Shown: positions 13,780 to 21,057 of the stretch, piece by piece
Layout: each line of letters begins with the position of its first letter
How positions within the stretch are numbered: the stretch's first letter is position 1
NCBI GenBank assembly: GCA_964419255.1
Contig: CAYQOU010000070.1
Span: 1 to 21,057, forward strand
DNA length: 21,057 nt
Direction: 5' to 3'
Source: CAZPHU01 sp964419255
GTDB taxonomy: Bacteria > Fibrobacterota > Chitinivibrionia > Chitinivibrionales > CAYFVL01
The notes under the pieces: model-generated
What the model was told of the DNA's origin: nothing
The model's input: the letters and a program-made list of their open reading frames with translations, nothing else
Database searches by the model: none
Program-made: the position numbers and the translations under genes

Positions 13780-14991
13780 ATGATGCGTTGTATGAATAAG
13801 TTGGTATCAGCCGAAGAATGGAAAGCTCTCGCCAAACTTACCTATCCGATCGTAGTAATGATATTGATGGTGCAGGTTGTAACTGCGTCCGCAGGGAATC
13901 GAGCCGGTGAGAACGGAAAAATGGCCGTGCATTATTTTGGTTCCGAGACATGCGGGGAGTGTCTTACGATTCGCAAGGAGCTTCTCGAGCCTCTTAAGGA
14001 AAAATATCCGGACAGACTCGACGTGAAAGTCTACGATATCGACCGGGAACAGGACTTTCAATTTCTCATGAAGATGGAGGAAGCCTACGGTGTGAAAGTA
14101 TCGTCGGCCACGGAGTTGTTTCTCCCCGATACGTTTCTGATCGGTTTTGATGATATCATGCGCCACGGCAAACAATACATTACGGCTCGTCTCGATGATC
14201 CGTCCAAATGGCGGTCAAAGGATATTGCCGTCGATTCATCACAGTTCAGCTCTTCACTGCAGCAGAAGTTCAGTCAATTTTCTTTTGTCAGTATTCTTCT
14301 GGCGGGGCTTGCCGATGGTGTGAACCCCTGCGCCATCGCGACCATGATCTTCCTTATATCATTTTTGGCGACACAGAAGCGAAAGCGCTCGGAGGTACTT
14401 GTAATCGGCCTCTCTTTCACGGCGGCGGTTTTTTTCACCTATCTTCTGATGGGCGTGGGTGCTTTCAAGGCGCTGTCGTTTCTGAGCAACCATATGTGGA
14501 TATCAAAAACAGTCAAATGGTCTGCCGTGGGCTTTGCCGGCATAATAGGAGTTGTCTGTTTTCGCGATGCTTTTGTCTATAAACGCAGTGGTAAGGCAAA
14601 AGATATCAAGCTGCAGCTGCCCAAAGCCGTCAAGATGCGCATCCACCGCGTTATTTCGAAGCAGCTGTCAGGCACAAGTCTTATATTGGGAGCGATTGTG
14701 ACCGGTTTTCTGGTTACTTTGCTCGAAGCCGTGTGTACCGGACAGGTATACTTGCCGACCATCGTGCTTATGACACGTCAGGAGGGGGCGCTAAAGCTGA
14801 CGGGGTGGCTTTATTTGATATTCTATAATATTCTTTTTGTGCTGCCGCTTCTGGTGGTGATGATTATGGCCTATTACGGCATGACCTGGGATATGCTGTC
14901 AAAGAAAATGCAGAATCATCTTGTGCTGCTCAAAGTTCTTCTTGGGTCGGTTCTGGTGTTTCTCGCGACGTTTCTTGCGGTGTCTTTGTAA
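13780..14991 (+). CDS. Thioredoxin-like domain fused to a CcdA/DsbD-type membrane domain
   Basis: 403 residues. An N-terminal membrane anchor or signal at ~20-37 precedes a thioredoxin-like domain (~48-145) with a CGEC redox pair (C58, C61). A six-helix membrane domain follows (~165-402), with the two conserved cysteines of the CcdA/DsbD family: C184 in DGVNPCA and C319 in LEAVCTGQVYLPT. A ~40-residue cytoplasmic loop with many lysines (RSGKAKDIKLQLPKAVK) separates the halves. It would carry reducing equivalents from the cytoplasm across the membrane to the attached thioredoxin domain. The start has AAAGGA about 10 nt upstream; ATG codons at 13783 and 13792 are alternatives. Regulation by the divergent ArsR-rhodanese protein is inferred from the operator. 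It leads a gene run that continues to the DsrE gene. Confidence 0.88.
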   Translation: MMRCMNKLVSAEEWKALAKLTYPIVVMILMVQVVTASAGNRAGENGKMAVHYFGSETCGECLTIRKELLEPLKEKYPDRLDVKVYDIDREQDFQFLMKMEEAYGVKVSSATELFLPDTFLIGFDDIMRHGKQYITARLDDPSKWRSKDIAVDSSQFSSSLQQKFSQFSFVSILLAGLADGVNPCAIATMIFLISFLATQKRKRSEVLVIGLSFTAAVFFTYLLMGVGAFKALSFLSNHMWISKTVKWSAVGFAGIIGVVCFRDAFVYKRSGKAKDIKLQLPKAVKMRIHRVISKQLSGTSLILGAIVTGFLVTLLEAVCTGQVYLPTIVLMTRQEGALKLTGWLYLIFYNILFVLPLLVVMIMAYYGMTWDMLSKKMQNHLVLLKVLLGSVLVFLATFLAVSL

Positions 14992-15032
14992 GATCCCCTT
15001 TTGATAAGTTTCTTTAACCTGTGGAGAATTGT

Positions 15033-16766
15033 ATGAGAGGCTCGGAAATACTGGTGCGAAGTTTACGTGATTTAGGGGTTAGCCACATCTTTGGCTATAC
15101 CGGCGCGGCGATATTGCCGGTTATGGACGAACTTGCACGACAAGGGGTGCATATCGTTGTTACGGCCAATGAACAATCGGCTGCATTTGGCGCAAGCGGT
15201 TATTCCCGTTCAACGGAGTCGGTGGGGGTAGCCATTGTTACCTCCGGTCCTGCCATCACCAATACGCTCACGGCGGTGGCCGATGCTTTCACCGACAGTA
15301 TTCCGATGGTGGTCATTGCCGGGCAGGTACCCGAGCATAAGCTGGGGACCGACAGTTTCCAGCATATCGATGTCTCGCGGGTATTTGGTGCAACCGCCAA
15401 GAAGGTTATCCTCGTCGACAGTATCGAAAAGATCGAGTCGATAATAAAAGAGGCGTACTATCTCAGTTTGTCGGGAAAACCCGGGCCGGTGGTTATCGAT
15501 TTTCCCATGGATTTGCAGCAGAACAGCTGCTCGTATCGAGAGGAGCCGGTGGGGGAGTATGCGGCGCTGTATGAGGACAGCTGTCATCTGTCGGATGAAA
15601 AGTGCGCCCATTTCTTTGAAGAGCTGCGCTCTGCCCGCAGGCCGCTTCTGTATCTTGGCGGAGGACTCAACAGTACCCGGGGGGCTGCCGCAATCAGGCG
15701 TTTTAACGACCGATTCGGTATTCCATCGGTAAACACTCTTATGGGGAAAGGGGTTGTTGATGAAAACGACCCGCTTTCTCTGGGGCTTTTGGGGATGTTT
15801 GGGACTCCGGCGGCCAATATGATCATTCAAAGCAACGATTTCTTTTTTGCGCTGGGTGTTCGCTGGGACGATCGGGTTGCGGAAAAGGTAGGTTTTGCCA
15901 TTCACGCCAGAATTGCCTATATCGATATCAATCCGGAAAAAGTTCGACAGATTCGCCTGGAGCGAAAGCCCGATTTCTCCGCGATGGGCGACGGGGCGAC
16001 CATGCTCAACGACCTGTGCGACTATGCCGAGCGACACAACATACACATTGACATAGGCGACTGGCGCGAGGAGGCGATAAAAATCAAACGTTCCTGGCCG
16101 CTCGACTATAACCGCGGCGCCCAAAAGATTCAGCAGGCGGAGGTTATTCACCAGCTGTCGGATATGCTTCCCGACGATCTGATTATAACCACGGGAGTCG
16201 GAAACCATCAGCTTCTTGCCGCCCAGTACCTCAAGATGCGTCACCCGCGGCGCTTTCTCACCTCCGGAAGTTTCGGGACCATGGGATTCGGCATGCCCAA
16301 TGCGGTGGGGGCATGTATCGCAAACCCCGGTGTGCCTGTTTTGTGTATCGATGGGGACGGCAGTCTGCGGATGAATATGGGAGAGCTGCACACGATAGGA
16401 ACCTTGGGGCTGGCGGTGAAAGTACTGTTGTTAAACAACATGAGCGACGGTATGGTGTATAACCTCGAGGACGCGCGATACGATGGACGGCATTCGGCGA
16501 CCATACGAGATGCCGATGTCGATTTTTCTGAAATGGCACGGATATGTCGTTTCCCCTATGCCCGACGTGTCAATGCGCGGGAAGAGCTGTCTGATGCACT
16601 GAAAAGCTTTATGGCGGCATCGGGGCCGGCGATGCTTGAGGTTATGACCGACCGTGAAGAAATTTTGTACCCGGTTGTTCCCTCCGGAAAAGGCTATCAC
16701 GATATGGTCCTTGGTCCATATATCCGGGAAGTACGGGATGAAGAAAACACGAAAAAGGATGGATAA
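15033..16766 (+). CDS. Thiamine-pyrophosphate enzyme of the acetolactate synthase large-subunit family
   Basis: 577 residues from the ATG at 15033, set by GGAG 6 nt upstream; a GTG at 15021 contains that ribosome site and is rejected. The N-terminal pyrimidine-binding domain has the catalytic glutamate E47 (ANEQSAAF). A central domain has GVRWDDRV and YIDINPEK, close to the VRFDDRV and HIDID of acetolactate synthases. The C-terminal domain has the TPP motif GDGS (441-444) to NN (468-469), and GMGFGMP-type glycines at ~417-422. Length and order match IlvB. The usual QW near GMV is replaced (GMVYNLEDARYDGRHS), and no small regulatory subunit follows, so a related decarboxylase or ligase acting on another 2-oxoacid is possible. 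It is 41 nt behind the CcdA gene and overlaps the next gene by one base (TAATG). Confidence 0.88.
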   Translation: MRGSEILVRSLRDLGVSHIFGYTGAAILPVMDELARQGVHIVVTANEQSAAFGASGYSRSTESVGVAIVTSGPAITNTLTAVADAFTDSIPMVVIAGQVPEHKLGTDSFQHIDVSRVFGATAKKVILVDSIEKIESIIKEAYYLSLSGKPGPVVIDFPMDLQQNSCSYREEPVGEYAALYEDSCHLSDEKCAHFFEELRSARRPLLYLGGGLNSTRGAAAIRRFNDRFGIPSVNTLMGKGVVDENDPLSLGLLGMFGTPAANMIIQSNDFFFALGVRWDDRVAEKVGFAIHARIAYIDINPEKVRQIRLERKPDFSAMGDGATMLNDLCDYAERHNIHIDIGDWREEAIKIKRSWPLDYNRGAQKIQQAEVIHQLSDMLPDDLIITTGVGNHQLLAAQYLKMRHPRRFLTSGSFGTMGFGMPNAVGACIANPGVPVLCIDGDGSLRMNMGELHTIGTLGLAVKVLLLNNMSDGMVYNLEDARYDGRHSATIRDADVDFSEMARICRFPYARRVNAREELSDALKSFMAASGPAMLEVMTDREEILYPVVPSGKGYHDMVLGPYIREVRDEENTKKDG

Positions 16767-17096
16767 TGAAAGTAGGGATAATACATTGTCAACAGACGGA
16801 GGACTTGTGTCCGGGAACAACCGATTTCAAGGTCGCCGCCGATGGGAAGTTGGCTTTTGCGGAAACCGGACCGATGGAAGTCATGGGGTTTGTCTCCTGC
16901 GGGGGGGTGTCCCGGCAAAAGAGCCGCGGGAAGAGCAAAGGTGATGGTTGACCGCGGCGCTCAGGCGATTGCCTTTGCATCGTGCATTTTCAGAGGAAAT
17001 CCTATCGGCTTTCCCTGTCCCCATGCCGAACAAATCAGGCAAGCGGTAGGCAAGAAAGTGGGCGAAGAGATACTGTTGATTGAGTATACGCACTGA
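16766..17096 (+). pseudogene. CGGC-domain protein, frameshifted in its CGGC motif
   Basis: The first frame reads MKVGIIHCQQTEDLCPGTTD to MGFVSCGG, then shifts after a run of seven G (16900-16906) and ends at 16951. The next frame resumes at once as CPGKRAAGRAKVMVDRGAQA, with ALASC-like AFASC, CPH and LLIEYTH, ending at 17096. Removing one G gives an intact 109-residue CGGC-domain protein whose C-G-G-C sits exactly at the break. Family members are small cysteine-rich proteins thought to bind metal or iron-sulfur. The ATG overlaps the stop of the TPP gene, so it is translationally coupled. The shift may be a true mutation, phase variation or slippage at the G run, or a sequencing error. Confidence 0.85.
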
Positions 17097-17162
17097 GCTC
17101 GGCATACCAACGTCGCCTGTAAACGGGGCTAAATTTCCGTGACCACAGGCAAACTGCGTCAT

Positions 17163-17178
17163 TGGTGTAAATGTTGCT
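17163..17178 (+). promoter_or_regulatory. Weak candidate sigma-54 site upstream of the desulfurase remnant
   Basis: TGGTGTAAATGTTGCT has the GG-N10-GC spacing and a perfect -12 (TTGCT), but the -24 box matches only at TGG. No palindrome like those at 4567 or 7431 is nearby. Listed as possible only. Confidence 0.2.
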
Positions 17179-17180
17179 TT

Positions 17181-17204
17181 TTCCGGATGAGTGGCGGTTT
17201 CCCT
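17181..17204 (+). repeat. Dispersed repeat B, copy 2
   Basis: 24 bp with 22 matches to 4655-4678, followed by a shared CTGAAAAGC. It sits in the 289-bp gap between the CGGC gene and the cysteine desulfurase remnant, where no gene was recognised. Confidence 0.45.
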
Positions 17205-17385
17205 GTCACAACGAACCGATTCTAACCCTGAAAAGCGGCTCGGTTTAGCTTAGGCTCCGTTTACGTCATTTGACTGTCGGGCAGCCGATTGCGCCTCAGC
17301 AGAGCGGAGGTGCTTTTAATGTGTAGGCTCAATCGCAATGCATGCCTGACATAAAACATGAAGACAAGGAGAAACGACAGCCATT

Positions 17386-17570
17386 ATGATGTATCTTGAC
17401 TATAACGCAACCACGCCGATAGATCCGGCTGTCGCGGAGGCCATGCAATGGGCGTGAGTGTGGAAGAAGCCTCGGCCATCATTCGTTTCAGCCTGGGCAG
17501 ATATACCACCGGGGCGCAAATCGAGACGGTGCTGGAAAAAATTGACCGGCTTGCCAAATCGTGCGTCTGA
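17386..17570 (+). pseudogene. Cysteine desulfurase (NifS/IscS family) with a large internal deletion
   Basis: The 5' piece reads MMYLDYNATTPIDPAVAEAM, the typical start of NifS-like class V aminotransferases, and stops at 17457. Overlapping it in another frame, 17448-17570 reads MGVSVEEASAIIRFSLGRYT and on to KSCV, the typical C-terminus with the IRFSLGR motif. Roughly 300 or more residues between them are gone, including the PLP lysine and the catalytic cysteine. The join lies at 17443-17450, where ATG is repeated (ATGCAATG), so recombination between short repeats may have caused it. The ancestor would have supplied persulfide sulfur, matching the DsrE and rhodanese genes nearby. Confidence 0.88.
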
Positions 17571-17582
17571 AAAGAAATCCGT

Positions 17583-17624
17583 CTGAAGGCTCATTCTTTT
17601 GTTTGTGCGGATCCACACCTTCAG
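17583..17624 (+). other. Hairpin after the desulfurase remnant
   Basis: CTGAAGG (17583-17589) pairs with CCTTCAG (17618-17624), with an inner TGTG/CACA pair. There is no U tract. It may be a processing or stabilising stem between the remnant and the DsrE gene. Confidence 0.35.
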
Positions 17625-17736
17625 CTCCACAAAGGCGAGGTCAAGGGTGCCGTTTTGAGTCTGAGGTTTTATCGAATAAGTTGTCGCATGTGTATAGGCA
17701 CACGAGTAGCTCACCATTTATGAAAGGTAAAAGTGT

Positions 17737-18057
17737 ATGAAAATCGGTATTATCCTCGAAACAAAAGAATTGGAAAAGGCCTGGAATGCATTTCGCTTTG
17801 CTACCACGGCAAAGAAAAGCAGCCATGAGGTAAAGGTGTTTCTTATGGGCGAAGCGGTTGAATGCGAAGAGCTTACCCACGAGAAGTACGATGTGGCGGC
17901 ACAGCTCAATGCATTCGTGGATGCCGGCGGGGAGCTTCTTGCCTGTGGAACCTGTCTCAAATCTCGACAGAAGGGTGCAAGCGACCTCTGCCCGATCTCC
18001 ACAATGATGGATTGTGTCAATATGGTTGAATGGGCGGATAAAACCTTAACCTTCTAA
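17737..18057 (+). CDS. DsrE-family sulfur-carrier-like protein
   Basis: 106 residues, the typical DsrE/DsrF size. The N-terminus MKIGIILETKELEKAWNAFR and the VKVFLMGEAVECEE strand-helix pair are family hallmarks. The conserved cysteine region is LLACGTCLKSR (C70, C73), with additional C43, C85 and C93. Relatives accept and pass persulfide sulfur in relay systems or take part in thiol chemistry. The start has AAAGGT 8 nt upstream. It closes the run of sulfur-related genes behind the CcdA fusion and is followed by a terminator. The desulfurase remnant just upstream suggests its former sulfur donor was lost or is supplied elsewhere. Confidence 0.88.
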   Translation: MKIGIILETKELEKAWNAFRFATTAKKSSHEVKVFLMGEAVECEELTHEKYDVAAQLNAFVDAGGELLACGTCLKSRQKGASDLCPISTMMDCVNMVEWADKTLTF

Positions 18058-18129
18058 TTGTCGGCCCTGTCTCCGTCGGCTGGTGTGGACAAAATACGAT
18101 CAACCACCGGGTCGACGAAGCTATCCAAT

Positions 18130-18159
18130 AGGCTCCGGTGTATGCGGGGGGCTTTTTTT
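18130..18159 (+). terminator. Rho-independent terminator after the DsrE gene
   Basis: AGGCTCC (18130-18136) pairs with GGGGCTT through a GC-rich stem with G-U pairs, and seven T follow (18153-18159). It lies about 70 nt after the DsrE stop and just before the convergent zinc-finger gene. Confidence 0.6.
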
Positions 18160-18176
18160 GCGTTAATTGCACACAC

Positions 18177-18515
18177 TTATCCCCGCAGCGCCCGCATACA
18201 GGTGCCGCACAGCGTGGTTTCGGGTAGAAACTCCAGCCGCTCTTCATCGATTTCGCCTTTACACCGTGAGCATAGTCCGTAATTGCCGGCCTCGATACGC
18301 GCCAGCGCGTCTCTGACCGCCCGAAGGCTGTCCTGATTGCGTTGGGAGGCGTAGAGGGCCTGGTGTTGCCGCTGCATGGCATCCATGCGGGTCAATCTGC
18401 CGATAGACTCGTCAAGCGAAACCGGCTTCCCGGCTTCATCGGTTCTTTTGAGCTGCTCTTCAAGAGACTGCTGTTTATCGATCAGAAGCTCTTTGTAAAA
18501 CTGCACGTCTTTCAT
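18177..18515 (-). CDS. TraR/DksA-type C4 zinc-finger protein
   Basis: 112 residues from the ATG at 18515, with AAGGA 8 nt upstream; the longer frame to 18602 has no family resemblance in its extension. A long coiled coil (~5-75) contains DESIGRLTRMDAMQ, the conserved tip region of this family. The C-terminal zinc finger has C82, C85, C103 and C106 (LCSRCKG and TLCGTCM). Known members bind the RNA polymerase secondary channel and alter initiation, often with ppGpp. At 112 residues it lies between TraR and full DksA. It is separated from the HelD-like gene by about 125 bp on the same strand. Confidence 0.92.
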   Translation of the reverse strand: MKDVQFYKELLIDKQQSLEEQLKRTDEAGKPVSLDESIGRLTRMDAMQRQHQALYASQRNQDSLRAVRDALARIEAGNYGLCSRCKGEIDEERLEFLPETTLCGTCMRALRG

Positions 18516-18621
18516 GGTGTGTATCCTTTTGGTTGTCTCGAAAATCGTTAATCTCGGTGATCGGTCTCTCGGGTGCTCGGAACGCAAAGCCCTATTACAC
18601 AATTCAACTAATTTTTATGCT

Positions 18622-18663
18622 CCGGTTTCATGGAAAGAGCCTAAGAGGCTTTGATGAAACCGG
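18622..18663 (-). terminator. Long hairpin spanning the end of the HelD-like gene
   Basis: CCGGTTTCAT (18622-18631) and ATGAAACCGG (18654-18663) are perfect 10-bp complements. An inner AGCCT-AAG-AGGCT stem lies between them. The structure covers the stop codon and last seven codons. It is followed on the minus strand by AGCATAAAAATT, not a U tract, so it may be a terminator without a tail or a 3' stabilising stem. Confidence 0.5.
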
Positions 18664-20701
18664 TCGGCGTGCCGCTGTAGAGCAGACTCAGTCTGTGCAG
18701 CGCTCTGGTGCAGGCGATGTACAGCATGCTTTTGTCGACAGCCGTTGAATAGGTTTGCGAGCAGGCGAAAGGAACAATCACCTCGTCAAATTCCAGCCCC
18801 TTTGCCATATGCGCGGTGGTCACCAGAATGCCGTCGCAAAACGATTCGCTCTTGGGTGTGAGCAGGTGTATATCCGCAAATTCTTTATGCATTTTTCTAT
18901 AAATCGAGTCGGCCTGCTTCTGTGTCTTGCAGATAATGCCCAAGGTGCTTAGGGGCGAATCTTTGTGTTTTTCGATCATCTTTCTTATTTCGGACAGCTG
19001 CAGCGATTCATTTTCACATTTTTTTACCCGCGGCTTTTCACCATGGCGCTCGATCGCGACGAATTCATCATTGGGGGAAATTAGCTGCGCAAACCGGGCG
19101 ATCTCGAAGGTGGATCGGTAGCTTTTATTGAGCGTCATGCACTGCGCGCCGGCAAAAACCTGCCGGATATCGTCGCCGGTTGTGGAGCTGTACGGATTAA
19201 CCGACTGGCGCGCATCACCCAGGATAGTCTTTTTGCAGGTGAACAGTTTGGACAACACCGCATACTGTACCGGTGTATAATCCTGCATTTCATCAACCAC
19301 CAGATGCTTTACATAGTCAAAGCTTTTAGTACCCTTAAAGGCGATATTCAGATAAACCAGAGGAAACACATCCGCGTACTCCAGCACATTACCTTTGCGT
19401 ACCTGAAGCATCCGAGGCTCTCCCAGCCATGCATAAAATTCTCGGTACAGGCTCAGAAGGTTGTGGGTCTTGAACATCGCTTTGAGGGCGGTCGTAATCT
19501 TGCCTCCGCTGACGGCGCCGGGAAGCTGCGGCCCGCTCATCTTTGCCCGCTGCACAATATCCCTGGAGATCAGAGAAAAACGCTTTGATATCGGGACGCG
19601 GCTATGGGAGCGATACCGTTGACTAATAAAATCGGCGCAAATAGTAGCGGTGCCGACTTTCAGATCGTGCGGACAAAAGAAATGACTGTCCATATGGTTG
19701 ATAAACATCCGCAGCTTCTTGAGAAATTCGTATGTCGCCTTGTATTCGATACGCTTTACATATTCCGAATCGGGACTGTCGAGCAGTTCGGAAACCTGCT
19801 CGAAAAACGTCTGGAACTTTGTTTTTCGTCCCAGCTCATGAACGGCAATGTTTTCGAAATCGATCTCCAATATCCGCTCTTCACCCAGCTCGGGCAAAAC
19901 ATCCGAGATATAGTCGGCAAATACCCGGTTGGGGGAGATGATGAGAACGTTTTGCGAACTGATTGTGTCTCTGAACCGGTACAGAAGATACGCTATGCGG
20001 TGAAGGGCGATGGATGTTTTCCCCGAGCCGGCCACTCCCTGAATGATCAGGTGGGAGGAGGAGTCGTTTCTGATGATTTTGTTCTGATCACGCTGAATCG
20101 TGGCGACGATGTTTTTCATCTTTTCGTCGGAGGTGCTGCTGAGCTCTTTTTGTAGAATATCGTCCTGTATATTAAGCGAACTCTCGAGCACAAAATCGAG
20201 CACACCCTTATTGATCTTGTATTGGCGCTTGAGTGTGATACGTCCGGTGATGGGGCCCGAGGGAGAATCGTAGGAGGCGTCCCCCAGCTCATATTCATAA
20301 AACATGCAGGAGACGGGGGCGCGCCAGTCATGAATCAGATTTTCTTCGCCGCCCTCCTCGGAAAAGGGATGAACACCGATATAAACAGGTTTTTCCTCGC
20401 CGCTACGCTCTTCAAGAAAATTGATTCGTCCAAAGTAGGGGGAGTTCAAGAGCTTTTGCAGTCGGTCTCTTTTTGCTACAATCGACTCACCGCTGAGCCC
20501 GGAGATTGCTATGGACTGGCGTATGGATGCTTTCTCGGCCCCGTCCAGCTCGTAGATGTTTTCCCACAGATACTGCTTGTTGTCGGAAAGGGTGCGGGAT
20601 GATTCGTAAATTCGTCCCTCGGTGACTTTGAGAGTGGTGTTGAGTTTCTCTATTATCTGCTTAAGGTATCGTTTTTCTTCATGCAATACACCGTCGGTCA
20701 T
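18641..20701 (-). CDS. helD: HelD-like superfamily 1 helicase (RNA polymerase recycling type)
   Basis: 686 residues from the ATG at 20701, with AGAGGA 8 nt upstream; a TTG two codons earlier is less likely. An N-terminal coiled coil (~5-60) precedes the HelD hallmark region (YIGVHPF, LIHDWRAPVSCMFYEYELG, SSLNIQDDILQKELSS). Walker A GVAGSGKT is at 222-229 and motif II DEMQD at 470-474, followed by motif III-VI sequences (GDARQSVNP, SYRSTFEIA, TAHMAKGLEFDEV, YIACTRALHRL). In known HelD proteins the N-terminal coil enters RNA polymerase and ATP use releases stalled enzyme. HelD is best known from Gram-positive bacteria; UvrD-like relatives with the same start occur widely, so the RNA polymerase role is inferred. 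Confidence 0.88.
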   Translation of the reverse strand: MTDGVLHEEKRYLKQIIEKLNTTLKVTEGRIYESSRTLSDNKQYLWENIYELDGAEKASIRQSIAISGLSGESIVAKRDRLQKLLNSPYFGRINFLEERSGEEKPVYIGVHPFSEEGGEENLIHDWRAPVSCMFYEYELGDASYDSPSGPITGRITLKRQYKINKGVLDFVLESSLNIQDDILQKELSSTSDEKMKNIVATIQRDQNKIIRNDSSSHLIIQGVAGSGKTSIALHRIAYLLYRFRDTISSQNVLIISPNRVFADYISDVLPELGEERILEIDFENIAVHELGRKTKFQTFFEQVSELLDSPDSEYVKRIEYKATYEFLKKLRMFINHMDSHFFCPHDLKVGTATICADFISQRYRSHSRVPISKRFSLISRDIVQRAKMSGPQLPGAVSGGKITTALKAMFKTHNLLSLYREFYAWLGEPRMLQVRKGNVLEYADVFPLVYLNIAFKGTKSFDYVKHLVVDEMQDYTPVQYAVLSKLFTCKKTILGDARQSVNPYSSTTGDDIRQVFAGAQCMTLNKSYRSTFEIARFAQLISPNDEFVAIERHGEKPRVKKCENESLQLSEIRKMIEKHKDSPLSTLGIICKTQKQADSIYRKMHKEFADIHLLTPKSESFCDGILVTTAHMAKGLEFDEVIVPFACSQTYSTAVDKSMLYIACTRALHRLSLLYSGTPTGFIKAS

Positions 20702-21057
20702 GTACAAATCCTCTAATATTTTTAAAAACTTAATGAATCGAGATCAACAAAATGAAGGTCTCTTGCTTAACCAGGGTCAAAAAGGCGGAAAAAAGTACCG
20801 AAAAGGTGAACAACTCACGGTGGAGTGAGATTAAAAGATCGGCATGCGGGAACACTTTTGGGTGTTGCCCCACTCGCGGGCGGCTGGGTTGGAAAATACG
20901 AGCCAAGAGAAGGAAAAATCGATTTTTTCATGAACTGAATATAATAAATCGGCAAGCCGCGAACGTGTGTTCGGTCTGATCCCGTCCCGCGCAAACCGCC
21001 GATCGGAAAAGAAAACCAATCCGTGTTGAGGCCTCACCATATCACCTCGGTGTTGAG
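20702..21057. other. Right-end region without a recognised gene
   Basis: No family was recognised on either strand. A hairpin with a one-base bulge (GGGAACAC/GTGTTGCCC, 20848-20872) and a direct repeat of GTGTTGAG (from 21023 and at the right edge) are present. A possible leftward promoter for the HelD-like gene is TTGATC, 17 bp, TAAAAA at about 20715-20745, but it is weak. Confidence 0.4.

Noticed and set aside
15210..16391. Long minus-strand open frame of 393 codons inside the TPP enzyme gene
   Set aside because: It is antisense to a well-conserved enzyme, has no family resemblance and is a by-product of codon bias.
20831..21040. 69-codon minus-strand open frame upstream of the HelD-like gene, with a GAGGTG near its start
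   Set aside because: No recognisable family or domain, and ribosome spacing of only about 3 nt; not enough to call a gene.

Overview
This 21 kb window comes from a bacterium with a Gram-negative-style envelope. It encodes exported small proteins, two HAMP-type sensor kinases and an NtrC-class sigma-54 activator. Codon use and GC content look even across the window, at roughly 50% GC. The lineage cannot be named from sequence alone. A B12-binding radical SAM protein of the DUF4070 type, a HelD-like helicase and sulfur-handling proteins would suit an anaerobe or facultative anaerobe, but that is inference. No tRNA, rRNA, CRISPR array or intact mobile element was seen.

Left part (1-3.9 kb, all minus strand): a radical SAM protein running off the left edge, an RRM RNA-binding protein, and a RhlE-like DEAD-box RNA helicase with a good sigma-70 promoter and a leader of about 130 nt.

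Regulatory core (3.9-10.4 kb): two paralogous exported DUF4168 proteins. The first is a single gene with a strong terminator. The second heads an operon with a HAMP histidine kinase and a stand-alone receiver. Divergent from that operon is a second kinase followed by an NtrC-type sigma-54 activator. Both DUF4168 genes have a -24/-12 site (TGGCAC N5 ATGC), and each has a closely matching palindromic site (TGRCACA N12 TGTGTCA) 89-97 bp upstream of it. The simplest reading is a ZraPSR-like envelope-stress regulon: the kinase and NtrC activator bind the palindromes and switch on both DUF4168 genes plus the second two-component system.

Transport part (10.5-12.3 kb): a split CHR-family (chromate-type) transporter. 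Its first half carries an unusual C-terminal PTS EIIA-like domain with the phospho-accepting-type histidine retained.

Sulfur/redox part (12.3-18.1 kb): an ArsR-rhodanese regulator, apparently clipped at its C-terminus, is divergent from a thioredoxin-CcdA fusion protein. A perfect 11-bp inverted repeat between them overlaps the -35 box. Downstream follow an acetolactate-synthase-like TPP enzyme, a CGGC-domain protein broken in a G7 run exactly at its CGGC motif, a cysteine desulfurase reduced to its two ends by an internal deletion, and a DsrE-family protein. Behind the regulator lie a fragment of a second CcdA-like gene and a zinc-ribbon relic. The locus is therefore a partly decayed sulfur-trafficking cluster.

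Right end (18.2-21 kb, minus strand): a TraR/DksA-type zinc-finger protein and a HelD-like helicase, both acting on RNA polymerase in known relatives. After them comes about 350 bp without a recognisable gene.
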